Part shown: piece after piece, positions 53,024 through 62,700 of the stretch
Position numbering within the stretch: the stretch's first letter is position 1
Layout of the letters: each line of letters begins with the position of its first letter
Notes under the pieces: model-generated
Databases searched by the model: none
Seen by the model: the letters and a program-made list of their open reading frames with translations, nothing else
What the model was told of the DNA's origin: nothing
Translations under genes and position numbers: made by a program
NCBI GenBank assembly: GCA_022711405.1
Contig: JAKLFC010000014.1
Location: 1-64,000, forward strand
DNA from: Bacteroidota bacterium
GTDB lineage: Bacteria > Bacteroidota > Bacteroidia > Bacteroidales > JAGONC01
DNA length: 64,000 nucleotides
Reading direction: 5' to 3'

Positions 53024-54692
53024 CCGTTCCCGATTCGTCCTTCTCTTCATTATCACATTATTTATCAACCCCACGCTATCCAAATCCCAGAATTTTCTGG
53101 GGGGTGAAGTCCACGGCAGTTTTCAGCTGGACGCACAGACCTATAAAGCTGATTCTGCCATTGGTGCCCCGGATGTGGAGGAGAAAATGCTGATGAACGG
53201 GTTCCTCAACGTGATCTACACGAATGGTCCCTTCACAGCCGGTGTCCGCTATGAAGGCTATCTTGATCCCATTCTCGGATATGATCCGAGGTACAAAGGG
53301 CAGGGTATACCCTACCGGTATGTTCAGTTCCAGAAAGGCATGTTCGACCTGACTGCCGGCAATTTCTACGAGCAGTTCGGAAATGGACTTGTGCTGAGGA
53401 GTTATGAGGAGTGGAACCTTGGGTATGATAACTCGATCGACGGCTTCAGGGCTAAAATTGAACCTGTGCAGGGGATCATTGTGAAGGGTGTGATCGGTAA
53501 GCAGCGGTTTTTCTGGGATAAAGGACCCGGGATCGTTCGGGGGGCTGATGGTGAAATCAATTTCAATGATGTGATCAGGAAATGGGCGGATGCGCGTACA
53601 CGGATTATTCTGGGCGGAAGCTTTGTCAGCAAATACCAGGCCGATGAGCAGATCATGGTGGATGAATCCCACATGCTGAATCTGCCGCTGGATGTGGGGG
53701 CGTGGGCAGGAAGGCTGAACCTGATCCGCGGGGGATTCACGCTGACAGGGGAATATGCCATGAAATATAATGATCCATCCGCCATTAATCATTATATCTA
53801 TAAGAATGGACAGGCTATCTGGCTGAATGCCAGCTATTCGGTCAAAGGATTTGGGATCACCCTGAGCAGCAAGTATATCGATAATATGAGCTTCAAATCG
53901 AAGCGTACAGAGACCAGCAACGCCCTGGATATCAATTTTCTGCCGCCCCTGACGGATCAGTACGCATATTCGCTGGCTGCCATTTATCCCTATGCCACAC
54001 AACCCAACGGCGAGTTCGGATACCTGGGTCAGGTGGTGTACACGATCCCCAAAAAGACAAAGATCGGCGGGAAATATGGCACCACGGTCAAGCTGGCTTA
54101 TTCCCGGACCGACGACATCCAACGGACAGCACTGAACGACACCACAGCTATCGGCTCACCGGGAACAGATGGATATAAAGCTTCCCTGTTCGGCAGAGGC
54201 GACACCAAATACTATGAGGAACTCAATGTGGAACTGACACGCAAGTTCAGCCCTTCTTTCAAAGCAATCCTTTTTTACCTCTATCAGGTTTACAATATCG
54301 AGGTCATCGAAGGCCACACCGGCGAACCCATCGTGTATGCACACACAGCTGTGGCTGACCTGGTCTACCGGCTGAATGACAAGCATGCCCTGCACATGGA
54401 ACTGCAGCATTTGTGGAGTAAACAGGACAAGGGCGACTGGGCAATGGGACTGCTAGAGTATACCATATCTCCCCACTGGTTCTTCGTTGTTTTTGACCAG
54501 TATAATTATGGAAATCCGGACAAGGATAAACGATTCCATTTTTATAATCTCGGATTCGGGTATATGCATGAATCCAGCCGTATCGAGCTGCGGTACGCCC
54601 GGCAGAGGGAAGGGATCATCTGCGTCGGAGGTGTCTGCCGTAACGTACCGGCCTCCAACGGATTTACGTTGACAATAACCAGCAGCTTCTAA
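53016..54692 (+). CDS. DUF6029-like outer-membrane beta-barrel protein
   Basis: 558 residues with a signal peptide (MNNRSRFVLLFIITLFINPT, cleavage near SKSQ). The rest is a series of amphipathic beta-strands, such as YVQFQKGMFDLTAGNFYEQ and AGVRYEGYL, ending in FTLTITSSF with a terminal Phe, as outer-membrane barrels do. The YEQFGNGLVLRSYEEWNLG and NSIDGFRAKIEP region fits the Bacteroidota DUF6029 family. Its function is unknown. It stands between a TlpA-like thioredoxin and an Omp28-like lipoprotein, both with C-x-x-C motifs, 11 bases before the latter. The start sits in a 10-bp repeat with two decoy ORFs. Confidence 0.8.
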   Translation: MNNRSRFVLLFIITLFINPTLSKSQNFLGGEVHGSFQLDAQTYKADSAIGAPDVEEKMLMNGFLNVIYTNGPFTAGVRYEGYLDPILGYDPRYKGQGIPYRYVQFQKGMFDLTAGNFYEQFGNGLVLRSYEEWNLGYDNSIDGFRAKIEPVQGIIVKGVIGKQRFFWDKGPGIVRGADGEINFNDVIRKWADARTRIILGGSFVSKYQADEQIMVDESHMLNLPLDVGAWAGRLNLIRGGFTLTGEYAMKYNDPSAINHYIYKNGQAIWLNASYSVKGFGITLSSKYIDNMSFKSKRTETSNALDINFLPPLTDQYAYSLAAIYPYATQPNGEFGYLGQVVYTIPKKTKIGGKYGTTVKLAYSRTDDIQRTALNDTTAIGSPGTDGYKASLFGRGDTKYYEELNVELTRKFSPSFKAILFYLYQVYNIEVIEGHTGEPIVYAHTAVADLVYRLNDKHALHMELQHLWSKQDKGDWAMGLLEYTISPHWFFVVFDQYNYGNPDKDKRFHFYNLGFGYMHESSRIELRYARQREGIICVGGVCRNVPASNGFTLTITSSF

Positions 54693-54703
54693 TAAGATAA
54701 AAG

Positions 54704-55588
54704 ATGAAAACCATCCAATACTTTTTTCTGACCTTTATTGCACTTTCCTTCCTGATCGCCTGTGATGAGGTGGAAGCACCTTACCTGATCGAGGTGGGCG
54801 GTGCCGATACCAGCGTATGCCCGGTACCCGATTTTCCACACATCCACGATCCGGTGAAACGAGTGCTGTTGGAGGACTATACCGGCCACACCTGCGTGAA
54901 TTGCCCCACGGCCGCCAAACTGGCTCATGACCTAAAAGATGCATTGGGCGACAAACTGGTCGTGATCGCCGTGCATGCCGGCTTTTTTTCGTGGCCCATG
55001 GCGGGTGATTATGCAGCCGATTTCAGAACAGAAGCGGGTACGGAATGGGATAACCTGTTCGGTATCTCCAAAGTGGGAAATCCAAACGGGATGGTCGACA
55101 GGGTGGGTTACAGCACCGCCCATATTTTATCACCGGGCGCATGGAGCGATAAGATCAATCAGCAGCTGGCCAGGGAGCCCGAGCTGGTGGTTCAGGTCAT
55201 CAATGAATATACAGATACTGAGCGAAAACTATGTTCCCATGTGCAGGTTACGTTCCTCAGGGAAACCCTCAGGAACCTGAACCTGAGCCTGGTGATCACG
55301 GAAGATGAAATAGTGGCCCCCCAGAAGAATAACAATCCGGATATTGGTACTACCCCTGATATCATGGATTATCACCACGATCATCTGCTTCGGGGTGCCA
55401 TCAACACTCCATGGGGAATAAGCATTTCCACCAAGGAAATCGCTGTTGAGGAAGATACGGAGATGTTAAAAACGTACAAATACGTGATGGATGCTGCCTG
55501 GGATCCTTATAAATGCCGTGTGATTGCTTTCGTTTATGACGTGGACACCAGGGAAGTGCTTCAGGTTTATGAAGCTACCGTGATCTGA
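54704..55588 (+). CDS. Omp28-related lipoprotein with thioredoxin-like CxxC
   Basis: 294 residues. The N-terminus ends in a lipobox (ALSFLIACDE, Cys 20), so it is a lipoprotein. The Omp28 family region VLLEDYTGHTCVNCPTAAKLAHDL carries C-V-N-C in a thioredoxin-like fold, followed by LVVIAVHAGFF and the later GNPNGMVDRVG-like VGNPNGMVDRVGY. A C-terminal beta-sandwich follows. The surface role is unclear; with TlpA upstream an outer-membrane disulfide function is possible. The stop lies 4 bases before the stop of the convergent C25 gene. Confidence 0.88.
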   Translation: MKTIQYFFLTFIALSFLIACDEVEAPYLIEVGGADTSVCPVPDFPHIHDPVKRVLLEDYTGHTCVNCPTAAKLAHDLKDALGDKLVVIAVHAGFFSWPMAGDYAADFRTEAGTEWDNLFGISKVGNPNGMVDRVGYSTAHILSPGAWSDKINQQLAREPELVVQVINEYTDTERKLCSHVQVTFLRETLRNLNLSLVITEDEIVAPQKNNNPDIGTTPDIMDYHHDHLLRGAINTPWGISISTKEIAVEEDTEMLKTYKYVMDAAWDPYKCRVIAFVYDVDTREVLQVYEATVI

Positions 55589-55592
55589 CCCG

Positions 55593-58500
55593 TTACCTCA
55601 TCAGGATCATTTTCCGGGAATGGATATAGCTGCCTGATTTCAGCTGGAAAACATATAATCCGGAAGGAACCGGCCGTCCAAAATCATCTTTACCATCCCA
55701 TACAAGCTCATAATGACCGGCCATGGCATTTTCATGAAGAAGCAGCCGTACTTTTTCCCCTGATACCTTGAAGATCTCAATGAAGACATCCCCGTCCCTG
55801 CTGAGGTCGTACCTGAGGTTTGTTGATTCGGTGAAGGGATTGGGATAGTTGGATCCCAGCCTGGTCTGCTGAGGGATCAGGTCAGGATTGATGATACCGG
55901 TGGCGGTAAACTCGACGGTAGCCATGTTGGTTGCATCACTTTCACTGTTCTCTCCATAGACAGCTGTGATATAATACGCGTAGATGCCTGATAGCGTCAG
56001 GATATCCTCATAGAACAGGTCAACGGGTGTGGCAATCTTGTCAAAATCCCCGTCATCCTTGCTCCTGTACACAATAAAATGATTGAAAATCCTGTCGCTT
56101 GACAGTTCCCAGGTCAGGGTGACTGTATTTTCATTCAGTTCGGCCTGCAGGTTGGCAGGAGGGGCAAGGTAGGAGAGGATAAAATCATGGACAACGGTTG
56201 AATCCTTAAAGATAGTAATGGTTTCGCAGAGCATTTCATGTCCGGTGGCGGCAGCACAGATAGGCCATACCCCTACAGGAAAATTCCCTGTGAATATTCC
56301 ATTTTCATCGGTATAAGCCGTGTGGGTACCCACCGACACCTGTGCACCCATGATCGGATCGCCTGTGCCTGCTTCCGTGACGGTTCCTGAAGCTGAGCCC
56401 AGTGAAGCTTGCTGGATGCCGAAGAAGGTAAGGTAGGCTGTCATCAGGTCTGCTTTTGTGGATGGTGCATCACCGTCGGCCAGACCACCGAATTCAAAGG
56501 AGGTTCCAATCGTCCGGTAGGTGCCGGCATCATAGGCAACGGCACACCCGTAAGCAGGATTCTGATTTACGAAGAGCAGCTGTGCCGGCGAAAGAGCCTC
56601 AAGATGGTCAATATAGCTGTTTTCGCCGCTATACATAAATATCATACCCTCCACCGGGGTTCCGCTTTGTCCGTACATGATGCCCAGATCCGATGAGCCA
56701 TCTGCAGAGCCATAGATCGAAAACATATCGTGGACGGGTGTGGCTTCATTGTAGGCCCATGTATCGGATCCTTCCATATAGAGCTTACCTCCCGTGTTCA
56801 GATAACCGGCAAGCCTTGTTCCTTCATCCTGTGACAACACATGATTGTACCAGTAGACTCCAAGACAAACAAAAACAGAAGAATAGAGGTTCAGGTTCAG
56901 ATTAGTGGTTAAGCTGGAGATATATTCTGAATTTATACCAAGATCATCAAGGGTCTGTTTCATTATTGGCCCGGATGACTGGTTAGGATCCAGGTCCAGG
57001 ATCAGTACAGGGATCTGGCCGATGATGGTGGTAAAGCTTCCGCTTCCCGTCAGTCCCTGATCCGCTGAAAAATCGAATGAGAATAGTGCAGAGTGACCTG
57101 CAGGGGTCTCCTCGGCCGCGCTGACAGTAAATGCCGCTTCACCAGTTGCCCCTGCGATGATATCACCATATTCTGCCTGCGATTGGCTGATCACGATGAA
57201 TGCGTCTGATGAAGAGATCGTTCCCTGCACATTCAGCGCATCCGATGTACCTGTGTTTGTGATCTGTACGAAGAGCTGGACTGTCTCACCGGGGTCCATC
57301 TTACCGTTACCATTCCCATCGGTATCGGTGATCGTCCAGGTGCTCATCGAGAGCAGGGGAGCATGGGCGATGACAGTGAAGGTGCTGGTCCAGGACTCCC
57401 TTTCATTTCCGTTGACCTGAAGGCTGAACAGGATGATATGCCCATCCGGGACATCGCTGCTGACCTGGAAGCGGAATGCGTTGTTCACCATTTTTGTCCC
57501 GCCCGGAGGAATGACCCCGTAGACCTCTGAGTCGTCAGTGATGGTGACATAAGGATCTGTAGATGTGAGTGTTGCTGCAAGGTCATTGGCTGCTTCACTT
57601 CCCACATTGGAGAGATCAACATTCAGCCCGACCTCTTCTCCATAATCCAGCCGGCCGTTGCCATTGGCTTCGGAATCGTCGATCTCAGAGGTATGATAAA
57701 TGACATAAGGTCCCTCGGCGGGGACTATCTGTACCTGACCGATGACCGGAAGGTAGTTATAGGCTGTGGTGACAACGTACATTGTATCCGGTACCAGCAG
57801 GGGATCAAATTCGATCATGGCAAAACCGCCCTGTACGATGGCAGATCCCAGAAGTTGGTCGCCAATGGTCAATCCCACCTGGGCGCCTTCCGCATCGCTG
57901 GTGACCGTAAATTGCGTAGCGCCGATGAAGATCGTAGGATTATGTGCTACCATCATGGTCTGCGGAAAAGCGGTCCGCACCACCAGTGATGGATCGCCAA
58001 AGCACATCCACGCGTTGGTCTCATACGAGCCGTCGGCCCCATAGGTGTCGTTCATCTTCATGCAGCCATTGACAGAAATCCCGCCATAGGTCCGTTTTAT
58101 ATTATCCGTATAGCTTTCCGCCATGATATCCACCATTTCATCCTGTGCGTCCATGGGGGGATCCCATGACTGGCTGACGGTCGACATCAGTGCCGCAATG
58201 GCTCCGGTGGGATTTCCATCTGTATCGGTGGCTCTGAGCCAGGCTTCTGCAAAGCAGGTGGAACCGGTAAAGGTGCCATTGTAACAGGCAACCGACCAGA
58301 TGAAGGGCAGCATTTCGGTATTGGTAAGCTGGTTCACATCGGAACTTGAAAATCCGGAAGTGCTCCAGGATATCGAGCTGCCATGGCCCGTATATGCGAT
58401 CATTCCGATTCCTGCATTGAGCTCGCCGGCAACCATGGCAGGTGTTGGATTGCCCGGAGCATCAAGATTTCCCTGGCTTCCGTCGAACAACTCGGCCACG

Positions 58501-59720
58501 TAAGTGTAGGTGTAATTCAACAGGTCGGTCTGTATATTTCTCATGTGCTCATAATCAAGCTCATCGTCATCTCCTGGTCCCTGGCTGGATGCAATGCCTG
58601 CGTGGCGGGTGAACCAGTCAGTGGCGGTTAACGGATTTTTTTCGTAATTGATGACGCGCTCCACCTGAGTTGCCACCTGCTCAGGAGTTTCAGCGGAAAA
58701 TCTCCCGACAAAAACTTCGGCATAGGAATCATTCCCTGCGATAAATCCATAGCTGTTGTCGGAGGCAGAAACACCTCCGTAAGCACGTGTGGGAACCTGT
58801 TCTGCGTCGCCCACCAGAAGCAGGAACGTCAACCCGTAGGTATTGTAATAATCAGCCACGTAGGATGCTATCTGTGCCGAATTTCCGATAGTAGCCACAT
58901 CCACCATTTCAATGGGGATACCGGTCATCCGTTTCCATTCGACAAAGGGTTCCATCTCGTCCATAAAATCGCCGTAGCTGATCACCAGCATGTTCCCCTG
59001 TTCCTCCAGCGGGGTGTAGCGGACCTGCTGCAGATTCATGAAATGACGTTCGTAGATCCGGTTGAATTCCGCATCCACATGGTCGGTTTCCTTCGTCCTG
59101 TAAAGAGGATTGAGCCCCGCATCATCCACACGCTTGATCTCAACAGTGATGGAATGGTATACCCTCAGGATATGCGTAACCGGATTGTACTGAAAGGGAT
59201 GCACCATGATGGTTTGCCCCCGGTAATCCCTGAGAATGTAAGGTGTTTGCAGCTGTGCTAACGTGGCGGGAAAGAATTCATTGCGGTTATAGGCTTTGCC
59301 AAAGACATACGGAACAGAAGAGGGGTCGATGTCGCGGGTCAGGTTGCCTTTGGACGGGGCAATGAATACATGTGGGTAATCGGTATATTCAGAATGGGTC
59401 ACTTTAACAGCCATGCGGGCAAGGTCAGGAATGATGACCGAGGCAGTCAGTTTCGGCAGATCCGGTGATCCGGCCTGTAATAGAGGCGTCGCTTCATCGA
59501 GGCTGATGATCCAGGCAGGACCTTTGGGCGTGATCACTTCATCCAGAAAAAATCCGTCGAGGCGAAAATGCAGGGTTGACTTGTCAAGGGTGGAACCGAT
59601 GAGCTGGGAGGTGGCAGGATTGGGTTGAGCAGACTTAATACCCACCCATTCATGGCCTTGCGCGTAGCTCATCCCCCAGATAATCAGTGGAATGAAAAGC
59701 AATATCTTCCTCATGGTCAT
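55593..59720 (-). CDS. C25 (gingipain-like) cysteine peptidase with GATase-like, FN3 and type A T9SS domains
   Basis: 1375 residues with signal peptide (MTMRKILLFIPLIIWGMSYA). A propeptide (about 30-220) precedes the catalytic domain (about 235-580). Catalytic His and Cys are in AYTGHGSSISW and IWSVACYNGTF. After an Ig-like part come two CARDB-like repeats (EANGNGRLDYGEEV and GNGNGKMDPGETV calcium-like loops), a GATase1/ThuA-like segment (about 925-1125), a carboxypeptidase-regulatory-like domain, an FN3 domain (PPANLQAELNENTVTLTWEL) and a type A sorting domain (LGSNYPNPFTESTNLRYDLS; ends in SRKMILMR). Such enzymes are exported by T9SS and act on the surface. It follows a second C25 gene by 53 bases. 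Confidence 0.92.
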   Translation of the reverse strand: MTMRKILLFIPLIIWGMSYAQGHEWVGIKSAQPNPATSQLIGSTLDKSTLHFRLDGFFLDEVITPKGPAWIISLDEATPLLQAGSPDLPKLTASVIIPDLARMAVKVTHSEYTDYPHVFIAPSKGNLTRDIDPSSVPYVFGKAYNRNEFFPATLAQLQTPYILRDYRGQTIMVHPFQYNPVTHILRVYHSITVEIKRVDDAGLNPLYRTKETDHVDAEFNRIYERHFMNLQQVRYTPLEEQGNMLVISYGDFMDEMEPFVEWKRMTGIPIEMVDVATIGNSAQIASYVADYYNTYGLTFLLLVGDAEQVPTRAYGGVSASDNSYGFIAGNDSYAEVFVGRFSAETPEQVATQVERVINYEKNPLTATDWFTRHAGIASSQGPGDDDELDYEHMRNIQTDLLNYTYTYVAELFDGSQGNLDAPGNPTPAMVAGELNAGIGMIAYTGHGSSISWSTSGFSSSDVNQLTNTEMLPFIWSVACYNGTFTGSTCFAEAWLRATDTDGNPTGAIAALMSTVSQSWDPPMDAQDEMVDIMAESYTDNIKRTYGGISVNGCMKMNDTYGADGSYETNAWMCFGDPSLVVRTAFPQTMMVAHNPTIFIGATQFTVTSDAEGAQVGLTIGDQLLGSAIVQGGFAMIEFDPLLVPDTMYVVTTAYNYLPVIGQVQIVPAEGPYVIYHTSEIDDSEANGNGRLDYGEEVGLNVDLSNVGSEAANDLAATLTSTDPYVTITDDSEVYGVIPPGGTKMVNNAFRFQVSSDVPDGHIILFSLQVNGNERESWTSTFTVIAHAPLLSMSTWTITDTDGNGNGKMDPGETVQLFVQITNTGTSDALNVQGTISSSDAFIVISQSQAEYGDIIAGATGEAAFTVSAAEETPAGHSALFSFDFSADQGLTGSGSFTTIIGQIPVLILDLDPNQSSGPIMKQTLDDLGINSEYISSLTTNLNLNLYSSVFVCLGVYWYNHVLSQDEGTRLAGYLNTGGKLYMEGSDTWAYNEATPVHDMFSIYGSADGSSDLGIMYGQSGTPVEGMIFMYSGENSYIDHLEALSPAQLLFVNQNPAYGCAVAYDAGTYRTIGTSFEFGGLADGDAPSTKADLMTAYLTFFGIQQASLGSASGTVTEAGTGDPIMGAQVSVGTHTAYTDENGIFTGNFPVGVWPICAAATGHEMLCETITIFKDSTVVHDFILSYLAPPANLQAELNENTVTLTWELSSDRIFNHFIVYRSKDDGDFDKIATPVDLFYEDILTLSGIYAYYITAVYGENSESDATNMATVEFTATGIINPDLIPQQTRLGSNYPNPFTESTNLRYDLSRDGDVFIEIFKVSGEKVRLLLHENAMAGHYELVWDGKDDFGRPVPSGLYVFQLKSGSYIHSRKMILMR

Positions 59721-59773
59721 GAAGCGGTTGAAAACAAGCGGTTAAAAGTAGTATATATTTACGGAATCAGCAA

Positions 59774-62700
59774 TTATTTGGTCAGAATAATTTTTCTGAC
59801 CTCAATATGTCCTGCTGATTCGAACCGGCAATAATAGATACCCTGCTCGAGGCCAGAGGCAGAAAGATCATACGTGTGTAATCCCTTTTCTTCCCGTTGT
59901 CCGTTGATAAGTACCCTGACCGTCTCACCTTTCACATTGAAAATGGTCATCGTGACAGAGGATGGTTCAGGAAGGTTGTATAAAAACGTTACCTTTTCTG
60001 TGAAAGGATTGGGATAGATGTTCAACGAATTAAAATCGTCGGCTTCCCGGATGCCGGTGTACATATAGTAAACTGTATTGGATGGTTCTGATTCACAACC
60101 ATTTTCACCAGTTACGTTGACCCAGTACTCACCCGTGTTGGGTGGAAGAAGGGACTGCCCTGTAGCGCCAGCGATGGGCACACCCTCGCGGTACCACTGA
60201 TTCCCTTCGGCAGCACTGGATACCAGCAGATCATCCATCTGTGTGATGGAAGGTGTAACAGGACGTGGTTTGACGCTGACCGTGATCTCTGAAGAGAGGG
60301 TGCCCTGACCATCGGTGACCGTTACGGTATACACTGTTTCTGTCGCCGGGAAGGCCACAGGATTAAAAATGGAGGGATCGCTCAGCAGGGAGGCAGGTTC
60401 CCAGGCATAGGTGTAAATGCCGGTGCCTCCTCCGGGGATGGCAAAAAGCATGGTCGACGATCCTTCACAGATCTCCTGCGGATTGGCATAGGCATAGAGC
60501 TCAAATGGACCTGGTTCCGTGGCCATTGCGGGGAAATCAATAAGGTCGATCCAACCGCAGTCACTTCCGGAAGAGGAATAGGCATCCTTGGCGTAGATCC
60601 ACCGGAAGGTATGCGTTCCGGTCGGGACAGGGAAAACAACCTGCTCCCAGTCAAGATTGCCTGACCACTGTGCCTTCATGTATCCATCGATATAAAATTT
60701 CAGAAAATCGTACCCCGATTCCGATGACACCTTTCGGAAAAATTTGATCGAATCGTTGGAAAGGACATCGATCGTGATCATCAGGACCGTCTGCTCGGAG
60801 TGCGTGATCGAACCGGACCGTGCACAAAAGCTACCTGAATACCCGTTTTCCAGCACCTGCCAGTTGGCCTCGCCGCCCAGCACCCAGTCGAAGGCAGTAA
60901 AATCACCCGTCTCAAAATCTTCGCTGATCTTGCCGATCTTCAGGTTATAGCCTTTTTCAACCAGATAAGGATCATTTTCAGCCCTGACGTCGAAACTGGC
61001 TACGTGCCCAATGGTTGTGGCCGGATCTACCGTCAGCTGGAAATGTGCGCTTTGTGTTTCGCCTGGAGAAATGGGCGTAAGTTCTGCCGAGGAAGTGTTT
61101 ATGAAAATGAAGCTGTCCTCACAATCCAGCGTGACAAAGGTTAATCCGGATGAAGAATGACCCGTGTTGGTCACTGCAAAATACAGGTCGGCTACCTCAC
61201 CGGCATCCAGGATGCCATTCCCATTTCCGTAGGTGTCATCTTCAATGGTATAATTACCCAGGATGAGATTCGGGGCAAAGATCATGAAGCTGATGGGGGT
61301 CGTCCAGGATTCAGTGCCATCTGAAACAGTCAGTGTAGAATACACCTTGTGATTATCAGGGATGGAATCATGAACGTGGATCGTAAAGACTCCTTCCTGA
61401 AAGGACGCAGAATCGCTGGGGATATCGGGCCAGGAGTACATTCCCTGGGTGATGGTGACATAGGGATCATCCGTTTGCAGTGTTGCAGTGAGATTGCTGG
61501 CATCCGACTGACCGACATTTTCCAATGTGAGGTTCAGTTGGATATCCTCGCTGTAATCAGCCATCTGATTATTGTTTCCCATCGCATCGCTTATCTGAAA
61601 TTCATTCATAAGCACGTAAGGGCCTTCCGGAGAGGCAACCACCACGGTTCCAATGAAAGGCTGGCGGTTCTGTGCGGTCGCCACAATATCGGCAACAACG
61701 GGAACGGTAATGGGCGTCAGTGCCACCACCGCCATACCTTCCTCGTTGGCCACCGCAGTGCCGTACAGGACACCATTGCTGGATATGGCCACACAGGCAT
61801 TCGGCTCGGTGGTGATGGTGAAGGAAGTGGAGCCCAGGGGCATCAGCTGATCATAGCTGGCTATCAGGCCTGAGGGTACTCCCAGGTAGGGTGACAGGGA
61901 AGGATCCCCCATCAGGTTGTAGATATCCCAGTAATATTGTGCCATGCTGGGTGATCCTTCGGTGACGGCCAGGTTGCCTGCAAAGATCATCTGGCCCTGA
62001 GTGGTGTACCAGTCTTCGATGGGCTCACCGTGATCATGGAACATCCGGTCATAGGATCCCAGGCTTGTTTCTTCATAGCTGGGAGGATCCCCGGAAATGG
62101 GACCTACTCCCACACCCCAGTAATAATCTTCGTCCCAGTAGGTGCCGTTGGAGCCACCGATGTAACCGACCGCTCCTTTACCGGCAGCACGGAGTATTGC
62201 TTCCGCAAAACATTCACTGTTCGCATACTCGCTGGTTGAGCAGGCATTACCGACCAGGAGCCCGTATTTGCCGTCATTTTGCAATCCTGGTATATCGGAT
62301 GTGGAGAATGAAGGATCGTACCAGCCGCTCGGGCTTCCGTGGGCTGTATAATTGGCGTAGGCCACCCCGTCGCTTATGTTCTGGATGATCTGACCAGCAC
62401 TGGATCCGGATGTCGGATACAGGTAAGTATTGGAATAAATGCCATGTGCCTCATTGAAATAGTTCTCTGTGCCATAATTGATCTGGCCGTTTGCCCAGTC
62501 AGGCCCGAACGATCCGTCCATGCCGCCGATCATGACCACCTCTCCCAGGTAGGAAGGATCGGGCATGGTAAACTGTTCATACATCAGGGTCTTATCGATC
62601 TGGGGCTGCAGCTGGTCTGCGTTGGTGGCAGAAAACCGGCCGTAGTAAATTTCCGGAAAAAGATCACCGGTATACTCACAGTATTCCAGGTCCGATTCCC

